The notes under the pieces are model-generated. The model saw only the letters and a list, made by a program, of their open reading frames with translations. It was not told the DNA's origin and searched no databases. The position numbers and the translations under genes were made by a program. A DNA stretch of 6,405 nucleotides from Mycobacterium sp. (GTDB lineage: Bacteria; Actinomycetota; Actinomycetes; Mycobacteriales; Mycobacteriaceae): positions 1 to 6,405 of the forward strand of contig VERS01000136.1 of NCBI GenBank assembly GCA_018882545.1. The letters run 5' to 3'. Below are positions 1-5,460 of this stretch, piece by piece; position 1 is the first letter of the stretch; each line of letters opens with the position of its first letter.

Positions 1-2547
1 GTGCACAACCACCCCGTGCCGGCGGGCGTCGGCGACCAGCGACTGCGGGGAGTAGAAACCCATCGGCTGGGCCCGCAGCAGCGCCGCGCAGAAAGCCGCC
101 GGGTGATGCAGCTTGAACCACGAGGAGTAGAACACCAGCGAGGCGAAGGACAGCGAATGGCTCTCCGGGAAGCCGAAGTTGGCGAACGCCGCCAACTTCT
201 CGTAGATCCGGTCTGCCACCTCGCCGGTGATGCCGTGCCGCTGTGCCATCCCGGCGTAGAACCGGTCCCGCAGCCGTCCCATCTTGGCGGTCGAACGTTT
301 GGAGCCCATGGCGCGGCGCAATTCGTCGGCCTCGACCGCCGAAAAGCCCGCGCAGTCCACCGCCAGCTGCATCAGCTGCTCCTGGAACAGCGGCACCCCC
401 AACGTTTTTCGCAGGGCCGGCTCCATCGAGGGATGGTCGTAGACCACCGGTTCCAGGCCGTTGCGGCGCTTGATGTAGGGATGCACCGAGCCGCCCTGGA
501 TCGGCCCCGGCCGGATCAGCGCCACCTCGACCACCAGGTCGTAGAACACCCTCGGCTTGAGCCGGGGCAGGGTGGCCATCTGGGCGCGGGACTCCACCTG
601 GAACACCCCGACGGAGTCGGCACGTTGCAGCATCTCGTACACCGCCGTCTCCGCAAGGTCCAGTTTGGCCAGATCCACCTCGACGCCCTTGTGCTCGGCG
701 ACCAGGTCGATCGCGTAGTGCAGCGCCGAGAGCATGCCCAGGCCGAGCAGGTCAAACTTCACCAGACCGATTGCCGCACAGTCGTCTTTGTCCCACTGCA
801 GCACACTGCGGCCCGGCATCCGGGCCCACTCCACCGGGCACACGTCGGCGATCGGCCGGTCGCAGATCACCATGCCGCCGGAGTGGATGCCCATATGCCG
901 GGGCAGGTCGGAGATCTGCACTGCCAAATCCGTCACCTGCTCGGGAATACCGTCGAGATCCCCGGAATCGTCGAGCGGGCCCCAGCGGTTGACCTGCTTG
1001 CTCCAGGCGTCCTGCTGGCCCTGGGAGAAGCCCAGCGCGCGGGCCATATCGCGCACCGCACTGCGGCCGCGGTAGGAGATGACGTTGGCCACCTGGGCGG
1101 CATAGTCCCGGCCGTAGCGCTGGTAGACGTACTGGATCACCTGCTCCCGCAGGTCGGACTCGATGTCGATGTCGATGTCGGGCGGGCCGTCGCGGGCCGG
1201 GGACAGGAACCGTTCGAAGAGCAGGTCGTTGGCGATCGGATCCACCGCGGTGACCCCCAGGGCGTAGCAGACCGCGGAGTTGGCCGCCGAGCCCCGGCCC
1301 TGGCACAGGATGTTGTTGCGCCGGCAGAACTGGGTGATGTCGTGCACCACCAGGAAGTAGCCCGGGAATTTCAGGCCGGCGATGACGGCGAGTTCCCGTT
1401 CGATCTGGGCGTAGGCCCGGAACGCGCCGGCTCTGGGCCCGTACCGTTGGGCGGCCCCGGTCATCACCAGTTCGCGCAGCCAGCTGTCTTCGGTGTGCCC
1501 GGCGGGAACGTCGAACGGCGGAAGTTGGGGGGCGATCAACGCCAGTTCGAATGCACACCGCTCGCCGAGATCGGCGGCGGCGGGCACGGCCTGCGGATAC
1601 CCGGCGAACAACCGGGCCATCTCCGCGCCGGACCGCAGGTGCGCCCCGCCCATCGGGGCCAGCCAGCCCGCCGCTTGATCCAGGGACTGCCGCGCCCGGA
1701 TCGCCGCCATGGCCGCCGCCAGCCTGCCCCGGCCCGGGTCGGCGAAGTGCGCCCCGGTGGTGGCCACCACGCCCACCCCGAACCGCGGCGCCAATTCGGC
1801 CAGCGCGGCGTTGCGCTCGTCGTCGAGGGGGTGGCCGTGATGGGTGAGTTCAACGCTGACCCGGTCAGAACCGAACCGGTCCACCAGATCAGCCAGCGCC
1901 GCGGCGGCCGCCTCCGGTCCGCCGGTGGAGAATGCCTGGCGCACATGGCCTTTGCGGCAACCGGTCAGGATATGCCAATGCCCGCCGGCGGCCTCGGTCA
2001 GCGCGTCGAAGTCATAGCGCGGCCTACCCTTCTGCCCGCCCGCCAGATGGGCGACGGCCAGTTGGCGGGACAGCCGCCGGTATCCCTCGGGACCGCGGGC
2101 CAGCACCAGCAGATGCGGGCCGGGCGGGTCCGGCGCCTCGGTCCGGGCGGTATCACCCAGCGAGAGTTCAGCCCCGAATACCGTGGGAATGCGCAATTCC
2201 CGGGCCGCCTCGGCGAAGCGCACCACCCCGTAGAGACCGTCGTGGTCGGTGAGCGCGATCGCCCGCAGACCCAACCGGGCCGCCTCTTCGACGAGGCCCT
2301 CCGGGGTGCTGGCGCCATCGAGAAAGCTGAACGCCGAATGGGCGTGCAACTCCGCGTAGCGCACCGGGCGGGCCGGGGAGTCCAGATCGGGTGCGGTGTA
2401 GGCGGCCCGCTTGCGCGACCAGGCCGGGGCGTCGCTGCCGTCGGCGGCCGGTTCGGCCAAGACCTGACTTCGCCGGTCCGGTGGCGGTCGGCTGTTGAGC
2501 ACCCGTTCCATCTCCGCCCAGGTCGGCGGCCCGTCATTCCAGCCCAT
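1..2547 (-). CDS. dnaE2: Error-prone DNA polymerase DnaE2 (C-family), N-terminal 849 residues, 3' end beyond window
   Basis: DnaE2 is the C-family polymerase of the mycobacterial mutasome; it works with ImuA' and ImuB in damage-tolerant, mutagenic synthesis. The frame is open without a stop from the ATG at 2547 down to base 1. The start MGWNDGPPTWAEMERVLN matches my memory of the M. tuberculosis protein. The PHP domain covers about residues 62-290 (HAHS at 68-71, TDHDG 100-104, E127, ELTHHGH 233-239). The polymerase core follows, with CQGRGSAANSAVCYALG at 415-431. The catalytic aspartates are D459 and D461 in PDIDIDIESD and D599 in VKFDLLGL, so all three are present and the enzyme should be active. 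The fingers-region motifs RPGPIQGGSVHPY (679-691) and FGFPESHSLSF (791-801) are intact. Family members have about 1,080-1,090 residues, so roughly 240 C-terminal residues (helix-hairpin-helix and OB region) are missing only because the window ends. A LexA box lies 12 bp upstream. Confidence 0.97.
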   Translation of the reverse strand, partial: MGWNDGPPTWAEMERVLNSRPPPDRRSQVLAEPAADGSDAPAWSRKRAAYTAPDLDSPARPVRYAELHAHSAFSFLDGASTPEGLVEEAARLGLRAIALTDHDGLYGVVRFAEAARELRIPTVFGAELSLGDTARTEAPDPPGPHLLVLARGPEGYRRLSRQLAVAHLAGGQKGRPRYDFDALTEAAGGHWHILTGCRKGHVRQAFSTGGPEAAAAALADLVDRFGSDRVSVELTHHGHPLDDERNAALAELAPRFGVGVVATTGAHFADPGRGRLAAAMAAIRARQSLDQAAGWLAPMGGAHLRSGAEMARLFAGYPQAVPAAADLGERCAFELALIAPQLPPFDVPAGHTEDSWLRELVMTGAAQRYGPRAGAFRAYAQIERELAVIAGLKFPGYFLVVHDITQFCRRNNILCQGRGSAANSAVCYALGVTAVDPIANDLLFERFLSPARDGPPDIDIDIESDLREQVIQYVYQRYGRDYAAQVANVISYRGRSAVRDMARALGFSQGQQDAWSKQVNRWGPLDDSGDLDGIPEQVTDLAVQISDLPRHMGIHSGGMVICDRPIADVCPVEWARMPGRSVLQWDKDDCAAIGLVKFDLLGLGMLSALHYAIDLVAEHKGVEVDLAKLDLAETAVYEMLQRADSVGVFQVESRAQMATLPRLKPRVFYDLVVEVALIRPGPIQGGSVHPYIKRRNGLEPVVYDHPSMEPALRKTLGVPLFQEQLMQLAVDCAGFSAVEADELRRAMGSKRSTAKMGRLRDRFYAGMAQRHGITGEVADRIYEKLAAFANFGFPESHSLSFASLVFYSSWFKLHHPAAFCAALLRAQPMGFYSPQSLVADARRHGVVVH

Positions 2548-2553
2548 CCACCC

Positions 2554-2559
2554 ACTTTA
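2554..2559 (-). promoter_or_regulatory. Putative -10 element of a leaderless dnaE2 promoter
   Basis: On the minus strand the hexamer TAAAGT fits the mycobacterial TANNNT -10 consensus. Exactly six bases (GGGTGG) separate it from the dnaE2 ATG, the spacing expected when transcription starts at the A of the start codon. No Shine-Dalgarno sequence at a useful distance is visible, which agrees with leaderless translation. The LexA box fills the spacer just upstream of this hexamer, so bound repressor should block polymerase. The transcription start is an inference. Confidence 0.55.
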
Positions 2560-2575
2560 TCGAACATCAGTTCGA
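2560..2575. promoter_or_regulatory. LexA operator (SOS box) between dnaE2 and the VIT-family gene
   Basis: TCGAACATCAGTTCGA is a perfect match to the mycobacterial LexA consensus TCGAAC-N4-GTTCGA. Symmetry extends two more bases on each side (2558-2577), giving 8-bp arms around an ATCA centre. It lies 12 bp from the dnaE2 start and 35 bp from the divergent transporter start. LexA control of dnaE2 is established in mycobacteria: RecA-stimulated LexA self-cleavage after DNA damage releases the operator. Control of the neighbour on the other side is only inferred. Confidence 0.95.
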
Positions 2576-2598
2576 TAGAACAGTGCGGTCGTTGCCCC

Positions 2599-2604
2599 TA
2601 CGCT
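2599..2604 (+). promoter_or_regulatory. Putative -10 element of a leaderless promoter for the VIT-family transporter
   Basis: TACGCT fits TANNNT and is followed by six bases and then the GTG at 2611, mirroring the arrangement on the dnaE2 side. No Shine-Dalgarno sequence precedes the GTG. A -35 region at the usual distance would fall near 2576-2581, at the edge of the extended LexA palindrome, so LexA could also interfere here. Inferred from spacing and consensus only. Confidence 0.45.
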
Positions 2605-2610
2605 CAAGCG

Positions 2611-3321
2611 GTGACTTCCGAAACCCATCCCGCCGAACCCCACGTCGGGGCCATCAACACCAAACTGAACTGGCTGCGCGCCGGGGTGCTCGGCGCCAAC
2701 GACGGCATCGTCTCGGTCGCCGGCATCGTCATCGGTGTGGCGGCCGCGACCACCGACCGCGGACCCATCTTCGCCGCCGGTGTCGCCGGACTCGCCGCCG
2801 GCGCCCTGTCCATGGCACTCGGCGAATACGTATCGGTCAGCACCCAGCGCGACACCGAGAAAGCGCTGCTGGCCAAGGAACGCTGGGAACTGGCCGAGAA
2901 ACCCGACGAGGAGTTCGAGGAACTCGTCGGGCTCTACAAGGCCAAGGGGCTGTCGCCGGCGACCGCGCGCACCGTCGCCCGGGAATTGACCGACCACGAC
3001 GCTTTCGCCGCGCATATCGACATCGAACTGGGCATCGACCCCGACGAACTCACCAACCCCTGGCATGCGGCGATCTCCTCGGCGATCTCGTTCACCCTGG
3101 GAGCGCTCCTGCCGATGCTGGCCATCCTGCTGACCCCGCCGTCGGCCCGGATTCCGGTCACCTTCGTAGCGGTACTCATCGCGCTCGGCGTCACCGGTTG
3201 GATCAGTGCGCGCCTCGGCGGCGCAGATCCGGTCCGGGCGACCAAGAGGGTGGTCGTCGGCGGGGCCATCGCGATGGCGATCACCTATCTCGTCGGCCTG
3301 GCGATGGGCGGCGTCATCTAG
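2611..3321 (+). CDS. VIT1/CCC1-family Fe2+/Mn2+ transporter, 236 residues
   Basis: This is a membrane protein of the vacuolar iron transporter (VIT1/CCC1) family, which moves ferrous iron or manganese out of the cytoplasm by H+ exchange in characterised members. The N-terminal signature LNWLRAGVLGANDGIVSVAG (19-38) is typical of the family. Five hydrophobic segments fit the VIT topology: about 24-46, 53-70, 152-174, 181-200 and 213-234. Between the second and third lies an acidic helical region (72-150) with many Glu and Asp residues (E72, E83, E90, E93, E96, E100-102, E104), corresponding to the cytoplasmic metal-binding domain. M68 and E72 in SMALGEY resemble metal-pathway residues of VIT1. 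The GTG at 2611 is chosen because it precedes the conserved N-terminus and sits 6 bp behind a -10 hexamer; the frame is also open upstream, but that part is antisense to dnaE2. Substrate preference cannot be read from the sequence. Confidence 0.93.
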   Translation: MTSETHPAEPHVGAINTKLNWLRAGVLGANDGIVSVAGIVIGVAAATTDRGPIFAAGVAGLAAGALSMALGEYVSVSTQRDTEKALLAKERWELAEKPDEEFEELVGLYKAKGLSPATARTVARELTDHDAFAAHIDIELGIDPDELTNPWHAAISSAISFTLGALLPMLAILLTPPSARIPVTFVAVLIALGVTGWISARLGGADPVRATKRVVVGGAIAMAITYLVGLAMGGVI

Positions 3322-4191
3322 TCAGTCGGCGTACTCCGCGACACCGTCGTCGAGGACGACGCGGGCGTTGGACCCGTCGGCATCGGCCGCCTCGGTTCGA
3401 TAAAGCGCCCGGCCCGCCCCGGTACGCCAGATCGAGGTGGTCAGCGTCTCACCGGGGAAGACCGGCGAGGAGAAGCGGGCCGCCATGGCGGTCAGTTTCG
3501 CCGCCTCTCCCCCGGCCAGTTCGGCCAGCAGCGCGCGGCCCGCGAAGCCGTAGGTGCACAGCCCGTGCAGGATCGGCTTGGGGAATCCGGCCAGTTCCCG
3601 GGCGAACCACGGGTCGCTGTGCAGCGGGTTGCGGTCGCCGGAGAGCCGATAGATCAGCGCCTGATCCGCGCGGGTGGGCAGGGCGATGCGGGCGTCGGGG
3701 GCGCGGTCGGGGAATTCCGGGGCGGCCGGACGCTGCCCGGGCTGCCCGCCGAAGCCGCCGTCGCCGCGGATGACCAGCGTGGTCAACGTCTCGGCGACCT
3801 GTGCGCCGCTGGCAGGGTCGCTGCCGCGGGCGCGCAGCATGATGATGGCGTTCTTTCCCTCCCCCTTGTCCTGGATGTCGGCCACCTCGGCGACCACGGA
3901 CAGCGCCCCGGCGGCCGGCAGCGGAGCCGACAGCCGGACTTCCTGGGATCCGTGCAGCAACTTGCCCCAGTTGAAGCTGCCCACCAGTGGGGCCGCGGCG
4001 AATCCCATGCAGCAGACCACCGCGAAAGTGGGCAGCACCTGTTGGGGGACGTCGTGGCTGTTCTCGGTGGTGAAAGCCAAATCGTCGGTTCCGGCGCCGA
4101 CGCCGAGTGCGTAGAGCAGGGTGTCCCGGTCGGTCCACTCGTAGAGCATGGGCTCGGTGACCGCACCGATTGCCGAGGGGTCGATGGCCAT
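3322..4191 (-). CDS. htdY: MaoC-type (R)-specific enoyl hydratase / 3-hydroxyacyl-thioester dehydratase, HtdY-like, 289 residues
   Basis: The predicted cytosolic enzyme reversibly hydrates trans-2-enoyl-CoA or another acyl thioester to the (R)-3-hydroxyacyl form. It has two hotdog repeats: an N-terminal substrate-accommodating half (about 10-145) and a C-terminal catalytic half (about 165-289). The hydratase-2 signature is complete: YRLSGDRNPLHSDPWFA at 181-197, with D186 and H191 as the expected catalytic pair, followed by PILHGLCTYGFAGRAL (206-221). Length agrees with M. tuberculosis Rv3389c (about 290 residues), which also lies next to lpqD, supporting orthology. The ATG at 4191 is preceded by AGGAG five bases upstream. 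The gene is divergent from lpqD, and its stop codon (3322-3324) directly touches the stop of the convergent transporter gene. The physiological acyl chain is unknown; a role in beta-oxidation, fatty acid or steroid side-chain metabolism is possible. Confidence 0.92.
   Translation of the reverse strand: MAIDPSAIGAVTEPMLYEWTDRDTLLYALGVGAGTDDLAFTTENSHDVPQQVLPTFAVVCCMGFAAAPLVGSFNWGKLLHGSQEVRLSAPLPAAGALSVVAEVADIQDKGEGKNAIIMLRARGSDPASGAQVAETLTTLVIRGDGGFGGQPGQRPAAPEFPDRAPDARIALPTRADQALIYRLSGDRNPLHSDPWFARELAGFPKPILHGLCTYGFAGRALLAELAGGEAAKLTAMAARFSSPVFPGETLTTSIWRTGAGRALYRTEAADADGSNARVVLDDGVAEYAD
3345..3361. terminator. Possible hairpin just past the transporter stop, inside the htdY 3' end
   Basis: CGTCGTC-GAG-GACGACG is a perfect 7-bp stem with a 3-base loop, beginning 24 bases after the transporter stop. 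A second, imperfect hairpin lies at 3325-3342. No T-run follows, so this would be a U-less terminator at best. It also encodes part of the C-terminus of HtdY (VVLDDG), so the symmetry may be accidental in GC-rich coding DNA. Confidence 0.2.
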
Positions 4192-4196
4192 GGCCG

Positions 4197-4201
4197 CTCC
4201 T
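4197..4201 (-). promoter_or_regulatory. Ribosome binding site of htdY
   Basis: AGGAG on the minus strand lies five bases before the ATG at 4191. It is a clear Shine-Dalgarno sequence, unlike the apparently leaderless starts at the dnaE2 end, and supports the chosen start. Confidence 0.75.
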
Positions 4202-4207
4202 GTCGTC

Positions 4208-4219
4208 GACTAATTGGTC
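4208..4219. promoter_or_regulatory. Near-palindrome upstream of htdY, possible operator
   Basis: GACTAATTGGTC is self-complementary at 10 of 12 positions and stands in a short AT-rich island about 17 bases upstream of the htdY start. A further GGTC follows at 4226-4229. AT-rich dyads at such positions are often sites for TetR-type regulators of lipid genes, but I cannot match it to a known consensus. It may simply be part of the htdY promoter. Confidence 0.25.
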
Positions 4220-4244
4220 CTGAATGGTCGCACTAGCCGACATC

Positions 4245-4283
4245 GTCCCCGCCGGGACTCGCCCGAATCTTCCCCGCCGGGAC
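4245..4283. repeat. Two copies of a 13-bp direct repeat, each a small hairpin, upstream of lpqD
   Basis: TCCCCGCCGGGAC occurs at 4246-4258 and again at 4271-4283, exactly 25 bp apart. The first copy sits in GTCCC-CGCC-GGGAC, a 5-bp inverted repeat, and the second keeps four of those pairs. The second copy ends 23 bp before the lpqD ATG. Repeated dyads at a fixed phase suggest a regulator site, but chance repetition in GC-rich DNA is possible. Confidence 0.35.
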
Positions 4284-4306
4284 GGCGAACAGTGCACGCT
4301 GTAGGT

Positions 4307-5035
4307 ATGTACGTTTCGCGCACCCGCAGATTGTCCTCCGCACTGGCGGTCCTGATGTCGGTGATGTTGGTCGCGGCATGCGGGGGCGAACCCGCCCCCG
4401 ACGTCCGCAACATCACGCTGACCCTGATCCGCCACGCCGAGTCCGAGGCCAACGCCGCCGACATCGCCTCCACCGTGGTGCCCGGGCCGGGGCTGACCCC
4501 GGCCGGTCAGCAGCAGGCCGAGCAGTTGGCCAACACGCTGATGGGCAACAACTACGACGGCGTCTTCGCCTCGGCGATGCTGCGTGCCCAGCAGACCGCC
4601 GCCCCGACCGCCAAGGCGCTGGGTGAGCAGGTGACGGTGCTGCCCGGCCTCAACGAGATCCCGGCCGGCTGGTTCGAGGGCATTGCGATGTCGGACACCT
4701 CGGGCACCTTCCTGCTCGGCCCGCAGAGTTGGCTGAAGGGCGATCGCCGGTTTGGTATCCCCGGATCGGTCAACGGCGACGATTTCAACGCCGCCTTCAC
4801 CGCCGCCGTGCAGACCATCTACAACAGCGACGACGAGAAGCCGCTGGCGTTCTCCAGCGGGCTGGCGATCATGATCTGGACGTTGATGAACGCCCGCAAC
4901 GGCAAGCCCAGCCTGCTGACCGACCATCCGCTGCCCAACACCGGCCGGGTGGTGCTGAACGGCAACCCGGTGACGGGGTGGACGCTCCTGGAGTGGGACG
5001 GCATCACCAACTTCGCCATCGACGAAGCTGCGTGA
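4307..5035 (+). CDS. lpqD: LpqD-like lipoprotein with histidine-phosphatase (phosphoglycerate-mutase) fold, 242 residues
   Basis: This is a predicted envelope lipoprotein of the histidine phosphatase superfamily. Residues 1-25 form a signal peptide: basic start (R5, R7, R8), hydrophobic core (11-22) and lipobox VAAC with C25 as the lipidated cysteine. The mature part begins with TLTLIRHAESEAN (37-49), giving the usual R42-H43 active-site pair. It continues with SAMLRAQQTA (89-98, R93) and LNEIPAGWFEG (115-125, E117). At the site normally holding the second catalytic histidine (consensus S-H-G), the sequence is FSSG (182-185), so that His is absent and activity is doubtful. The C-terminal region IMIWTLMNARN (188-198) and NPVTGWTLLEWDGITNF (220-236) closely resembles M. 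tuberculosis LpqD (Rv3390), which also neighbours htdY. The ATG at 4307 is chosen because it gives a proper signal peptide; an in-frame GTG at 4292 would add five residues. The 3' end overlaps the thioesterase start. Confidence 0.88.
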   Translation: MYVSRTRRLSSALAVLMSVMLVAACGGEPAPDVRNITLTLIRHAESEANAADIASTVVPGPGLTPAGQQQAEQLANTLMGNNYDGVFASAMLRAQQTAAPTAKALGEQVTVLPGLNEIPAGWFEGIAMSDTSGTFLLGPQSWLKGDRRFGIPGSVNGDDFNAAFTAAVQTIYNSDDEKPLAFSSGLAIMIWTLMNARNGKPSLLTDHPLPNTGRVVLNGNPVTGWTLLEWDGITNFAIDEAA

Positions 5036-5448
5036 ATTCCGGCGCGCAGTTCGTGACGCGACTGCGGGTGCGCTACGTCGAATGCGACATGCAGGGCCGG
5101 GTTTTCAACGGCCACTACCTCACCTGGGTCGACATCGCCCACACCGAGGCGCTGCGCGAGTTGTTCGGCGGCTATCAGGCGTTGACCGAACGCGGCATTG
5201 ACTTCGTGGTGGTCGCCGCGGAGTTGCAGTTCCGTCGGCCCGCGCACTTCGACGACGAGTTGGCGATCAACGTCGTCATCGAACCGCCGGGTCGAACCTC
5301 ACTGCACAGCGCCTATCGCATCGAACGCGGCGCCGACCTGATCGCCGAGGCCGCCCTGACCCATGTCTGCGTGAACGCGGAGAGCTTCGACAAGCAGCCG
5401 TGGCCGGACTGGATCCGCAAGCGACTCGCCGCCGCCGGCGCGGGCTGA
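5032..5448 (+). CDS. 4-hydroxybenzoyl-CoA thioesterase-type (4HBT) hotdog acyl-CoA thioesterase, 138 residues
   Basis: This small single-hotdog protein is expected to hydrolyse an acyl-CoA to free acid plus CoA in the cytosol, probably as a homotetramer like its relatives. The 4HBT/YbgC signature is VRYVECDMQGRVFNGHYLTW (13-32), with D19 at the usual catalytic aspartate position and G22, N26 and Y29 conserved. The beta strand with AAELQFRRPAHFDDEL (62-77) and the C-terminal strands complete the fold, and length is normal for the family (about 130-145). The GTG start at 5032 overlaps the lpqD stop in the tetranucleotide GTGA, implying co-transcription and translational coupling; no strong Shine-Dalgarno is seen. 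A second in-frame GTG at 5053 (MTRLRVRY) is a possible start. The substrate is not deducible. In M. tuberculosis the gene after lpqD is, from memory, acrA1, so this neighbour differs. Confidence 0.88.
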   Translation: MNSGAQFVTRLRVRYVECDMQGRVFNGHYLTWVDIAHTEALRELFGGYQALTERGIDFVVVAAELQFRRPAHFDDELAINVVIEPPGRTSLHSAYRIERGADLIAEAALTHVCVNAESFDKQPWPDWIRKRLAAAGAG

Positions 5449-5454
5449 CGCCGG
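5435..5454. terminator. Possible bidirectional hairpin between the thioesterase and imuB
   Basis: CCGGCG and CGCCGG form a 6-bp stem around an 8-base loop that contains the thioesterase stop codon. It lies in the 12-bp convergent gap plus the end of the thioesterase gene and begins seven bases past the imuB stop on the other strand. No T-run follows on either strand. The position is right for a shared terminator, but a GC-only stem in GC-rich DNA is weak evidence. Confidence 0.3.
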
Positions 5455-5460
5455 GCCGAC

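Noticed and set aside
286..300. Scattered TCGAAC or GTTCGA half-sites (about 291, 1210, 1398, 1509, 1543, 5291) as extra LexA boxes.
   Set aside because: Each lacks the partner half at the 4-bp spacing and lies inside coding sequence.
752..2567. Several minus-strand open frames of 136-268 codons overlapping dnaE2 in other frames.
   Set aside because: They are Arg/Pro-rich shadow translations of dnaE2, which is intact in its own frame with all catalytic motifs; no frameshift is needed.
1..3321. A 1,106-codon plus-strand open frame running antisense through dnaE2 and into the transporter gene.
   Set aside because: Its first 2.5 kb is codon-on-codon antisense to dnaE2. Stops there would need TTA, CTA or TCA codons in dnaE2, which are rare in GC-rich genes, so the long opening is a composition effect. 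Only the part from 2611 encodes a recognisable protein.
3449..4927. A 492-codon minus-strand open frame covering the htdY 5' part and most of lpqD.
   Set aside because: It is out of frame with htdY, antisense to lpqD, low in complexity and resembles no family; both real genes have clear motifs.
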